Source: Phytophthora sp. 'mugwort' (taxonomy: Eukaryota; Oomycota; Peronosporomycetes; Peronosporales; Peronosporaceae). Taken from it: a DNA stretch of 64,000 nt. The position numbers were made by a program, and so were the translations under genes. Numbering within the stretch: position 1 is the first letter of the stretch; each line of letters opens with the position of its first letter. Positions 31,560 through 41,156 of this stretch are shown piece after piece. The stretch spans positions 2,108,001-2,172,000 of the forward strand of contig JAUCEF010000001.1 of the NCBI GenBank assembly GCA_033558025.1. Direction: 5' to 3'. Under the pieces are notes generated by a model. That model was not told the DNA's origin. It did no database searches and saw nothing but the letters and a program-made list of their open reading frames with translations.

Positions 31560-32640
31560 TCCATGCTACAGAGCCCCCCCCCCCCCCAGGTGGATGAAAC
31601 ACAGCGAAGCAGAGCACAAAGTTTCTTCTGTTCGGCAAGCAAGCGCCGTTTCTGCAGCCGCTCCACCGTCGTCTTGGCATTAGATGGGGGATCCGGTAGA
31701 ACCCGTCAGCAAACGGGCGTAGGGCTGCCTCATCGGGCCGCGTCAAACGAGCCGTTTTGCCACATATCACCCGAATGCAGCCAGATTCGAAATCCGGGCT
31801 GTTGATGATGTCAGCTCGCGGTCCTAAAACACTGACAATAGCTAGCATTGCTACGCACGCATTTAACTTAGATAGGCAATAAGTCCGTCGAACCATTCGC
31901 GAGCGTCAGTAGGTCGGCACCGATTCGTTGAAGGGCCTTCGACACGGACTCTACATCCTTCAGCTCTATGTAGAGAACACGCGAGTGCCGGTTGCAGGCC
32001 GGGGAGGGAAGCAAGTCTGCAATGCGGTCGTCCTCCTAGTTTAGGTCCTCGAGCAGCTGAAACTAATGGTGCAGCAACTTATTCGCAGAACTCCACCGGT
32101 GTCTGTACGAATTACGCGACGAGGGGTAGTTGTAAGCCCAAAACAAAAAAATAATAAAATAATTCATAATTAACGGGTAGGTATACTAAATATTAGAAAA
32201 CATCATAAATCACTAAATAAAAAGAGAAAGCGAATCGCACCTAGCCGAGTCAGCCAGCGTTTGTAGCCTGCACACTTGAGCTAGGTTGTCCTCGTGATCT
32301 TATAGTTGCTGTTATACAACGCGAGGTTGGGTCGGTGTGAAGCACACCAAACCAGCCGGACGCAGCTAGGGTAACAAGACATCGGTAACGCTGCAATTGT
32401 CGCCTTCGATACAAAATCCTGTTGCAGCTGTTTGCCAAAGTCGCGCGGCAGCATGTTATCTATTAAGTCCCTGTGAGCGACAGCAGATAGGTCGTCGTCC
32501 GGTTTGTTCAGGAGAGGGGCCATGCATAGCAGCGATGTCTTCGCCTTGCCTTTCGCTTTGTAGCAAGCGAAGACAGCCAGGTAGTGCTCGGACATATCGT
32601 TGCTCTTGCAATAACGGAAGTAAAATATCACAAGTATATT
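31560..32640 (-). pseudogene. hAT transposase pseudogene (copy 3)
   Basis: Minus-strand blocks, N- to C-terminal: MSEHYLAVFACYKAKGKAKT and LLCMAPLLNK, then DNMLPRDFGKQLQQD (32630-32430), and the remains of CASHRPNLAL (about 32330). After AT-rich sequence (32140-32230) come LYIELKDVESVSKALQRIGA (about 31980-31915), WFDGLIAYLS, and GPRADIINSPDFESGCIRVI with RLTRPDEAALRPF (31830-31720). The order matches hAT copies 1 and 2. The BED finger and the C-terminal dimerisation end are not seen. A 15-base C tract (about 31570-31584) lies at the 3' end. Confidence 0.75.
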
Positions 32641-32906
32641 TATGTAACGTGTCTCGACACTAAATATCCATAATCTATGCTAAAAAACACAAACTTCGGT
32701 AATGAAATGAATACAAAACCTTACATAATTTTTGCTGGCGCTAGCGCCTTCTAACCATTCGTTTGCTTCCCACGCACGGACAAGACATGCCGCATCGATC
32801 TCTCACTTTTGAATCAACAGTGCTCCAGCTCCAGCTTCTCCAGGTCTCATCCATCTGGTTCTCGCTCCTGGTCGTATCTCGCCCTCTGCGTTCACTCCAG
32901 CGCAAA

Positions 32907-34641
32907 ATGGCTTGGTTCTTCTTTCGCCCGTGCCGCGACGAGTATGACGAGGTGATCCTCGAATATCACCGATGTCGCTGCGGCACGGTCCGCAAGCAGG
33001 CACATTGAAACGGGTTTAGCAATCTAGTCTCTCATGTTCGGAGTGAACATCCCAACTACTGGAGCCTCATGCTCACCACCACCACGGCGGAGACGGGGTC
33101 TATCATCAACTTCGTTTGGCGTACATCCCTCAACCTCTTCATTGGCCAGATTGGATTTTAAAGAACAACCTCCCGCTGTCGTTCTGTGATAACGAGGAAG
33201 CTGAAGCGTAAGTTGCTCTATTTTTAAATATTTATAATTGGTTTCTATTTACAAGGGTGCTGATACATTTGGTTGTGTGTTGACTAGCTACTCGAACCTC
33301 GATCCCATTTCTGTTGAGACTCTGGTGAATGGAATGGGCAGCATAACTCGCGCTGTCAAGCGCGCAATAGCTGTCGAGATGCCTGAACGTTTCGGCCTCA
33401 TCATCGACGGGCGGTCGCACGCATCAGAGCACTATTTGGACGTATGTGAGCGCTACGAGGTTAACGGCGTGGTCAAAACGCCACTTCTTAGCATGGCCCC
33501 TCTTCTCGATGATGAAGATGAGGATGTCTCGGCTCGCGGCTACATGGCGTCAATCCTCCCTCATGACTATGGCGTCCTAGTGGATCAATGTTGTTTCTCC
33601 CTCGTGACTATGGCGTCCTAGTGGATCAGTGTTGTTTTCTAGTAGCCGACATCTGCGCGGTCAACCGCTTGTTGGCGACGATGATGTGGGTCACAATGGT
33701 AAGCTGTGCCAGCCGCCGTCTCAACCGTGCAGCTCAAGCCCAGATGGAGGACTTTAAAGATGAGCTGGATGCCGTGCAGCAGCTGATGCTCAAGTTGCGC
33801 ACGCTCACACAGCCCGCCAAGCTCATGTAATGTATATTTCTAAAGTTTTGTGGGGTGTACAAGCGTTTTGGAATGTATTTCTATATGCGATCAGGCAAAA
33901 GACGAAACTTCAACCGGTAATTCGCTAAGCTACCCGCTGGTCGTCGACGTATACCATGATTGACAGGTATTTTGCGCTGCTGGGTATTCCTTCGACGTTG
34001 TCGATATCGAGGAGTGGAGGTCATCACCTGCGTACAACCGCTGCCTCCGCGCGCTGTTGAAGGACCTGAAGCAAGCGGAGTCTGTTGTGAAGGCACTGCA
34101 ACGAGCTGACGTCTCATTGCTGGATGCGCGTATGTGGCTCGATGGATTAATCTCCGTCAAGCCCCACTACGCGAGATTCATCAGTACGTTGCGTTCATGG
34201 CTGTCGGCTATATTATTTCGCTGGCTGCTCCTTTTTAGTATAAGGTCTTCGTGCGGATATCGCTCACAGCCCTGACTTCGAGTCGGGTTGTGTCCGTGTG
34301 CTGGCTGGCAATACGAACCGCCTCACCCGAAAGGAAAAAAGCAGCGGCACCGTTCGCCGTTGCTACTACGCCCGACCCCGCCATAAAAGAGGACGAAGAC
34401 GACGCCTCCTTCGTTGAACAACTACAATAGCGCCGCCGCCTTGCTGCCAAGGCGCGGAAGTTCGACCTCCTGTACGCTCTTCCAGCGACATCGACGTGGT
34501 CGTGCTATTTGTTAGCATTGCTCGTACTACGTTCGACCAGGAACGCCACCGCCGGCTCCCCATAACATTGGAGATGATTCGCTACCTGCGAGAAAACGGC
34601 TCGTATTGTGACACACTCACTGTTGACGAGGCATCGCGCTA
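32907..34641 (+). pseudogene. hAT transposase pseudogene with BED finger (copy 2)
   Basis: It starts at the ATG at 32907 with a BED-type finger (FFFRPCRDEYDEVILEYHRC, CGTVRKQ, stop, NGFSNLVSHVRSEHPNY). A likely intron lies at about 33209-33255. The main hAT domain is well kept: YSNLDPISVETLVNGMGSIT, MPERFGLIIDGRSHASEHYL with the first acidic catalytic position, and GVVKTPLLSMAPL. The second block reads ADICAVNRLLATMM, CASRRLNRAAQAQMEDF and LKLRTLTQPAKLM (33640-33830). The third (34000-34160) gives YNRCLRALLKDLKQAESVVK and WLDGLISVKPHYARF. The C-terminal dimerisation end is RTTFDQERHRRLPITLEMIR, LRENGSYCDTLTVDEASR, then a stop. A 41-base tandem duplication and stops inactivate it. Confidence 0.85.
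33556..33637. repeat. 41-bp tandem duplication inside hAT copy 2
   Basis: CTCCCTCATGACTATGGCGT and the next 21 bases (33556-33596) are repeated immediately (33597-33637) with two substitutions. Since 41 is not a multiple of three, the duplication shifts the transposase frame. Confidence 0.9.
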
Positions 34642-34830
34642 ATGACCTAAAAAGACCTTCATCGCTGCTTGAGTTGGCTCAGTTACTACATTATTTATTT
34701 GTTGCGATATAGCTTCTAAATAATATATCTTGATCTTGTGCTGTCGAGCTGACCTTATTCGTGTCGGCGAACAGGACAAGATAAATAACAATACCATTTC
34801 CGGCAGTTCTGGTAATTACAACTCCAAAAC

Positions 34831-34889
34831 GTTTGACTTAGGGTCAGTTGGTAAAAATAGAACTTTTATCAACTGCCCCTAAGTCAAAC
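34831..34889. repeat. 59-bp near-perfect hairpin
   Basis: GTTTGACTTAGGG-CAGTTG-TAAAA on the left pairs with TTTTATCAACTG-CCCTAAGTCAAAC on the right, leaving a loop of about nine bases and only one or two bulges. It lies beside the end of hAT copy 4 and may be a miniature element or a foldback. Confidence 0.85.
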
Positions 34890-35307
34890 TTATAAAACAA
34901 GTGATTAACGTACCGGCTCGTTGTGTGATCCTAGCATTAGAAAGGCAGGTTGTTCGTAATAATCCGAAGCAGCCACACATACAGCGTATGCGAGGTTTGC
35001 CAATATAGTTTAGCAGGGACCCCGTCTCGACCGTCGTATCCTCGAGCATTCCCGCCTCGAAGTTGAGGTACACATTCTCACATGCTGCATGAGGTTGGTT
35101 ACGGGTTTACATTCGAACCGTGTAGCAACTACAGACAACGACATACAAAGCCGGCATGACCGAATGGTATCCTCCATAGTGAACTGTCTCGCTGTCAAAA
35201 AAGACAATAAAACCTGGCAGAGTTTTGATTGGCCGACTATACTACTGTTGTGCAAAACAAATTGATATTTTCCATGTGGTGTTAAGAAACGTGCTATTAT
35301 CAGACCA

Positions 35308-36726
35308 TTACCTCCGGATCCTAAGAATTGCTTTTTCAAAGCTGTGAATTACAGTTGTCTCAGCTAACTCGTCCCAAGCAGCAATGGTCGACTTAATGGC
35401 ACGGATGCGCTTCTCTTTGGCAGTGCCTCCGGTAATCCCGCGAAACTTAGGCCGGATTTTCGACTTTAGTGGCCCCATCACGCCGACATCCAGCGGTTGA
35501 CAAATCGCTGTCGTATTACCTTTTTGGAGAGGGACCACCGTAGCGTTTGCTTCCTCGGCAACGACCCGCTGACACTCCTCAAAACGTGGGAGTCAAAATT
35601 ATCGAGAAGGAGGGTAGCGGGGCCGTCAATTTCGTATTTAAACAATTGTTTTACATAAAATTGCCAACCAACTGCGTCCATCCACGCGTACTTCCGCATG
35701 GTGTAGTAGTGACCAGGCGGGTAATGGGGCAACTCTAGGCGTTCGATGTCCCCACCGAGCTTCCCTCGAATAATGAAGAGAATCGGAAGGTTTACCTGTA
35801 ACAACACAAACGAAGTAATTAGCCCGAAAAATTTAATATAAAAACGCTTTTATGGATGCCGAAACTTATAATATATAAGTTTCGGCATCAATAAAAACAT
35901 TTAAACGTACCATCACCGCAAATTGTAAGCACTGATGTCATTCTGCCAGTGTGCTTCGTCATCTTAGCAATTCGAGCGGGATCCTTGCGACCTTTTGAGA
36001 GCCTAAAACGAGACGGCGGCATGTCAAAATTGATAGCAGTTTCGTTGATATTGTAAATCTCTATATGGCTCCATATACTGCTCCTTTCAAAACTTTAGAC
36101 AAAACGCCGCTCGCTTCTAGCAGCTCTGCAGTTGACATTTTGGCTTCTTGGGGCTTTTGCGCCTAAACGTCATAGCTAAACAACTCAAAAACAAACATAA
36201 AATCAATTAAAACAATAATTAATTCGTAAAAGCGAAGGGTTCAGCACCAAAAATGATTTTACCTCTTGCAGATACGCTGGCACATTCTCTCAAGCGACAG
36301 CTCAGGGCTTTGGGCTCCTCCAGGTACCTCGCACACCAGTTCGGCTCCTGCAGCCACATGCAATCGATCATTAAATGCGTTGAAAGGGCCTAAATAGAAT
36401 AAAGTATAACAAAGTAACTATATATGTTAAAATAGTCCCTATTAGTTATCAATGTCAACATACCTTTTCTTCTCTGCGTGTATCTTTCATGAACGTCACA
36501 AGGGCTGGGACACTAGGAAATATTTCCTTGCGCCCCTACCCCTTCAGCGTCGGCGATCGAGCATTGCCACGAAAGGCGAGCAGGCGGTCAGCCTGCTTCC
36601 ACCACCCGAAAATTGTGCCGCGTGGCCGCTAGAGCTGGCGCTGCTTCGTCAACTCCAACTTGGGCGGCGAGCAGCGCGCCTTCGCACTTTTCATTTATCA
36701 TGTAGCGCCGCTGCTTTCGCGTCATT
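35308..36726 (-). pseudogene. Pogo-like DDE transposase (element 3), decayed
   Basis: On the minus strand the frame starts MTRKQRRYMINEKCEGALLA (36726), then after shifts WWKQADRLLAFRGNARS and GRKEIFPSVPALVTFMKDTR (to about 36465), next to a possible GTATGT donor. Farther on come IYNINETAINFDMPPSRFRL (first catalytic acidic residue, about 36060-36000) and KMTKHTGRMTSVLTICGDG. A likely intron containing a 35-bp palindrome follows. The next blocks are WQFYVKQLFKYEIDGPATLL with LLDNFDSH (second Asp, about 35640-35590) and, after a shift, TTAICQPLDVGVMGPLKSKI (third Asp, about 35515-35460). The reading ends VIHSFEKAILRIRR, a stop. Sequence order equals element 1. At least three frame breaks are present. 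Confidence 0.8.
35855..35889. repeat. Perfect 35-bp palindrome
   Basis: GATGCCGAAACTTATA, three bases, then TATAAGTTTCGGCATC: 16-base arms with no mismatch. The adjacent TTTTAT and ATAAAA extend the pairing. It lies in a probable intron of the element 3 transposase. Confidence 0.9.
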
Positions 36727-36990
36727 GAGGTAGTGCGCTTGGTTTTTAGCTCGGATTGCGGCGCATTTTACGCCGTCCACCCGATTTTGTTCTTGCTGGA
36801 TTCGCTAAATAATTGTACATTCTCGAACCCTGATTCGCTAAAATTATTTATATTTTGTATGGAGCCCCGGCTATGCCTATGCCTGTTGCCGGCTTTGTTT
36901 AGTCTGCCGGCTTTGTATGTCGTTGTCCGTACACCGGAAGTATCCAAATATAACCTCTCCGTAGTCGTTGCGGCACGTTAAGAAGTATAC

Positions 36991-37563
36991 CCAGTGAATT
37001 AGGCCGAGCTGAACGTTAGGCAAGCGAGACGCGAAACAAAGACTATGACAGAGGCGCTGGTTGGGAGGATTTTGTATGTGTGGAGTGTAAAATGGAGATT
37101 GGGAGTTACGGACTCTAACTATTCTAGGAGTTAGCCAAAGCCTAACGATTGGTCAGGATAGGGCACGGATATATCACGACATTCAGAAGGTAGCCAGCAT
37201 ACATTATGACATGTTAGCGGCTTGCTCACATTCATTATTCATTATACACGAAATGTTAAGAGCATTACTAGATCGTGTGCGACGTAGCTAGGAATACCAA
37301 CAATTTATTTTTGCACGCATTTATCGGGCGAATCGCCCACATAGTCTGAAGACTTGGACGTCGGCTGACGCCGTAGAGGTGTGTCAGCGAACAACAAGAG
37401 TAAAATACTCCTGACCCCAGTTCAGCAGTCAGCATGGATGCCAGTACGCCTGCAGCTGCAAATTTGTTGCTGCAACATTCTGAATGTGGTATGAATGTTG
37501 ACTGAGGTTACGTTCACGCACGCAGTATCGTGGTATTAATCCGTTGAAGCTGTCCACCCCCTA
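36991..37563. other. Intergenic, nothing recognised
   Basis: No substantial open frame and no repeat pair other than the flank of the next element. Confidence 0.35.
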
Positions 37564-38618
37564 AGGGCCGTTCCGAATCGAGTCGCGATCCGAATGGTAC
37601 GGACGTGGTCACTTAATGGCTTCCAACTACGATCCACGCCGTTCCGAACCGGATCGCGATCCTGTACCCACAAAGCGGTACATTTTTACGGGTATAAATC
37701 TTTTGAAGGAGCGCCAAGGGAGCAGGGAAACCGCAACAAGCGCAACAGGAACACCACCGTCGAGAGTTACAAGAGCACCACCACCTACGTGCAGCACGAG
37801 GACAGAGATCAGCTGAAGTACCACCTAGCCTTGCAGGTGCTTGCCGACGAAACGTACACGGGCGCCGCCACCAAGCGCAGCAGGAGGGACGAGCTCAGCA
37901 CGAGCACCACCAACTCCCGCAGGTGGGACTGGTACTAGTGCAGCAGGACCGAGAGCAGCAGAAGATCCGTCTCCAGGTTCAGTAGGACCCTGTTCAGCAG
38001 GAGCGATGCCAAGTGCTTCAGTACCCGCCGTCTTGTAAGCCGCTCTCCACCACCAACAGCTCCAGTAGCTCCGCCACCGAGAGCTACAAGGGCATGACGC
38101 CGTCCGCCGATTGGTAAACTTCATCACCAGGATCGTCGGCTACGACGCTGCCGCTATCATGAGATGCAGTAACTTCACCACTAACAGCGGCAGCAGTGCA
38201 CCGCAACTAACAGCTGCAGGAGCACCGCCGCCAATAGTTGCATCGACAGCGCCATCAATTTCTGCGCCAGCACCGCCGTAGCTAAGTGCAGCAGTACCTC
38301 CATTAGGCGATACGGTACCTATCAGCACCACGGCATTTGCCTCCGCCCAACTGAAGTTTCGGCAACGAGTGCGCAAAGCACAACGATCAGTAGGGCACGG
38401 CGGCGGGCCCTAGCCTGGCTTGCGTCCATCATCCACCTTGGCAGGGTCAGCATATTTTTTTGAAGCGAAACACCCTGTGTGATCCGGCGATCACGTCCGT
38501 GGATAGTGGGGTCGTAGGGGGTACGCCAGGGTTACACCTTCGGAATCAGCCGGATGAAGTCTGACCAATCGCAGGCCAAGTTGGATAGCGATCAAACGAT
38601 CCGGTTCGGAACGGCCCT
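37564..38618. mobile_element. 1.05-kb terminal-inverted-repeat element with Pro/Ala-rich interior
   Basis: The left end AGGGCCGTTCCGAATCGAGT and the inverted right end AGGGCCGTTCCGAACCGGAT (to 38618) share 14 terminal bases exactly and then partly. TA lies outside both ends (37562-37563, 38619-38620). A second copy of CCGTTCCGAACCGGATCGCG lies just inside the left end (about 37639). The interior is a degenerate low-complexity sequence that reads as Ala/Pro/Thr-rich peptides (for example APPPTAPVAPPPRATRA near 38042 and SAPQLTAAGAPPPIVAS near 38192) with frame breaks. No transposase was seen, so it is probably non-autonomous with captured sequence. The superfamily is uncertain. Confidence 0.7.
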
Positions 38619-39103
38619 TATTTTTCCAGTATAATCGTTAAATGCACGAAAATCAAACATAATAAATATGTAAACAAAATATGATTTATTACTTTAATTA
38701 AGTCAAATATTTTATGTACCACAACAGGTATGACAGTTTATTCCTTACATATCCTCATCACTTTTTTTCTCGAGCCATTTTTTTAGTTTCACATCAAGCG
38801 CTTGTCAAGCTTTGAAAACGTCGTTCGCTAAAGCAAGGTGCCATCGATATGCCTCATGGGGTGGGCACGAAGAATTCTATGAAAAAAGACCGTTCGAACA
38901 GCGTATTTATGAAATTTGTCTGCGCTCCCGGCATCGTTGAAGCTGTTCCTTCGCCGAAGGAAGGTACGAATCATCAAAAAGATCACGCAGAGCGGTATTT
39001 GGTCGTGCTGTGTTCGGCTGATGGTCTCTCCTACAGACAGGTCAATGGACACACAGGCTCGTTAAAATATAATCATTTTGGACCATCACCTTTTGCTGGG
39101 GTC

Positions 39104-39358
39104 TCACTTGTGACTCCTTAGTAGAGATGCTCTCGCAGTCAAGGCTTTTCTGGGTAATAGAGTCGCAGATGATGCCTGTTTCGCTCCAGAACTTCCACTG
39201 CTGCTGCTTGATGGAGGTTGACGAGGTGGCGCGCTATCGCATTTGGAAAAATCTGCAGCCAGGTGACCGCGCTGGCCACATCTTGGGCACTGAACATTCG
39301 ACATACGCATCAAGTGCCAAGTTCTGTGGCATAACCAACAAAATGAGATAATTATCAA
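39104..39358 (-). pseudogene. Zinc-knuckle protein fragment
   Basis: The minus frame reads FCWLCHRTWHLMRMSNVQCP then RCGQRGHLAADFSKC, followed by a Pro/Ser/Gly-rich tail and a stop. This is close to tandem zinc knuckles (Cys-x2-Cys-x4-His-x4-Cys), but the last ligand of the second knuckle reads Phe instead of Cys. No proper start is visible. It lies 23 bases downstream of the cyclic-nucleotide-binding gene on the same strand and could be a transposon Gag-like piece or an independent gene end. Confidence 0.4.
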
Positions 39359-39381
39359 GCAACATCGTACATTGACTCAAC

Positions 39382-40855
39382 CTACATGTTAACGTGTGCG
39401 CTAGGGTACGAAATGCCGCACTCCATTCGTTGCTGACGCCAATCTTCGCGGTTTTCGCTAAATTTACGCAACTTTTTCATGGTTGCGTAGACTTCAGGTT
39501 TATTCTCCCGTGTCGCAGTAAGCATCACGGTCTCGTAGTACCGCCGATCGATAGCAAGGGCTTGGACGTCCGTCGCGGCTTTAATGTCAAAGATTGCGCC
39601 ACGCTTTGAAGTTACGAAGGGTAACTCGCCGGCGATGTCTCCTGGACCAATTAGTGTAAGCTCAACGTTTACAATTTTTTCGGGGTTCTTTCGTGACGAA
39701 GGTTGCGATAAGAGAAGGCGTCGCATAGTAGCATCATTTCCTGCTGCTTCGAGAGTCCAATTGATACGCTCCATGACTTCACCTGAAGTCACGATATACA
39801 TCCATTTTGCATCGGTACCAGCTCGGTAGAGATAATCCTAGAGCCATTTCAATCCAAACGTTAGACTAAAAAAATAGTATCACTTCCAAATGAATAGTAA
39901 GGGATTCCTACATTGCTGGTGAAGTGACGAGACCTCATTGCACTAACAAGACGCATTTTCTCTAGTCGACCACATGCTCTAGGGGTTAGAAATAAAAAAA
40001 TAAAAAATAATGATAAAGTTCCCAAGAAATTTACTCACCGTGCTTCACCCAGTCCCTGAAGAGGAACATTTTGTCGAGCACCTCAGCGTTATTATAATGC
40101 GAGGCCTCCATCGACGCAGTACGAACCAAACGAATGTAATCAGCCCGTTCCAGACAAATTAAATCGCAGCTTTCAGTAAACTGCGAGGCTTTGATCGTAG
40201 CATTGCGTCTCGCTGACGGGTTTAGCAGCACTATTTCTCCAAACATTGCTCCTGGTCCAAGGTTCGCCACCATAGCGCCAAAATCGACTGGTACCGCGTT
40301 GACGTCCGAACTCAAACGTCGTGATGTTCGCAGCTGCTTCGTTGCCAACAGCATCGGCGGTGACAAAGTTGAAGTCACTACGACATCCCCGGGCTTCTCC
40401 AGTTTGACATACACATCCACGAGTCCGTCGACAACGATATAACAACGGTCGCCTGTGTCGCCTTGTCGAATCACGAGCCCTCCGCTTTTCACTTTGAGAA
40501 GTCTCATTTGTCGACATATTTCGCGTCGAATATATTCGGGCGCCGCACCGAAAATGTTGTTGCTGTATTGCTTGCAATTCTGCAGCATCCAGCCGTAAAC
40601 AAGGTCCAGACTCTGTTCATTGCGCGCTGCCGGTTCGTCCATCAGAATCGCTTTAGCTGCTGCTACGCGCTGTTGCTCCTCGGGCGTTTTCTGAAGTAGT
40701 TTGAGCAAATGAGGAGGCATTTCGGGTCTCAGCACACTCCCGCGACGAAATGACATCTGTCTCGTGCTGCCTCGGGACAGAAGGCGGCGTGATGACTGAC
40801 GACGTATCGGACCCGACGGCTCGAATGGCCTCGGGAGCTCTGGAAGCTCGGACAT
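39382..40855 (-). CDS. Protein with two cyclic nucleotide-binding domains
   Basis: Three exons are proposed: 40855-40039, 39961-39912 and 39837-39382, giving 440 residues in one frame. The first donor is CACG/GTGAGT. The second exon reads EKMRLVSAMRSRHFTSN, between acceptor CTAG and donor GTAGGA; the third starts DYLYRAGTDAKWMYIV. The first domain (about 97-255) has GLVIRQGDTGDRCYIVVDGL and a complete phosphate-binding cassette FGEIVLLNPSARRNATI, so it should bind cAMP or cGMP. The second (about 268-400) has MYIVTSGEVME and AGELPFVTSKRGAIFDIKAA, where the usual Arg is less clear. No kinase or channel domain is present, so it resembles a regulatory subunit of cAMP-dependent protein kinase, but no pseudosubstrate Arg-Arg-x-Ser/Ala is certain. 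It lies downstream of an acyl-CoA synthetase on the same strand. Confidence 0.8.
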
Positions 40856-41156
40856 TATCACAAATACGAGAAAAAAATGTCCCTGATGTTGGTGTACGTA
40901 GTGTTCCAGATGAAACGTAGGGTTTTATTTTTGAATTGAACAATGAGCTGGTAACACGTGAGACTGCAGTGCCAACACTGCAGCCAACTAGCATGTTGAA
41001 GGGCTTGAACTGTTGACGTGGCAGAGGGCACGTTCCAGTGAGCATCCGTGGATGCCCGATAAATGAGGAACAGGATTCCAAGCTCCGTGTTACAGGCAGA
41101 TTGCTGTGACTTTTATTCCCGTTTATATGTTCGAGTCACTTGGCTTCATTTTCGCT

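Larger units (their letters stand above)
35132..36929. mobile_element. Pogo-like element 3 (same terminal repeats as element 1)
   Basis: The left end CAGACAACGACATACAAAGC and inverted right end (to 36929) match at 24 of 25 bases, flanked by TA (35130-35131, 36930-36931). The first 11 bases are identical to element 1. The 1,798-bp element carries a minus-strand transposase and interrupts hAT copy 4. Confidence 0.9.
34880..36990 (-). pseudogene. hAT transposase N-terminal relic (copy 4), split by pogo-like element 3
   Basis: Right of element 3 the minus strand reads CRNDYGEVIFGYFRC (36975-36932). Left of it the reading continues SCYTVRM (35129-35112), a stop, then NLMQHVRECV, a DTTVETGSLLNYI segment and LYVWLLRIITNNLPF (about 35095-34930). 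Joined at a single TA, the two halves align with the BED finger of hAT copy 2 (CRDEYDEVILEYHRCRCGTV). Element 3 therefore inserted within BED-finger codons. The catalytic part of this hAT copy is missing. Confidence 0.7.

Noticed and set aside
30533..31584. Homopolymer tracts (12 G near 30537, 15 C near 31570)
   Set aside because: Simple tracts prone to sequencing error; no evidence of function.
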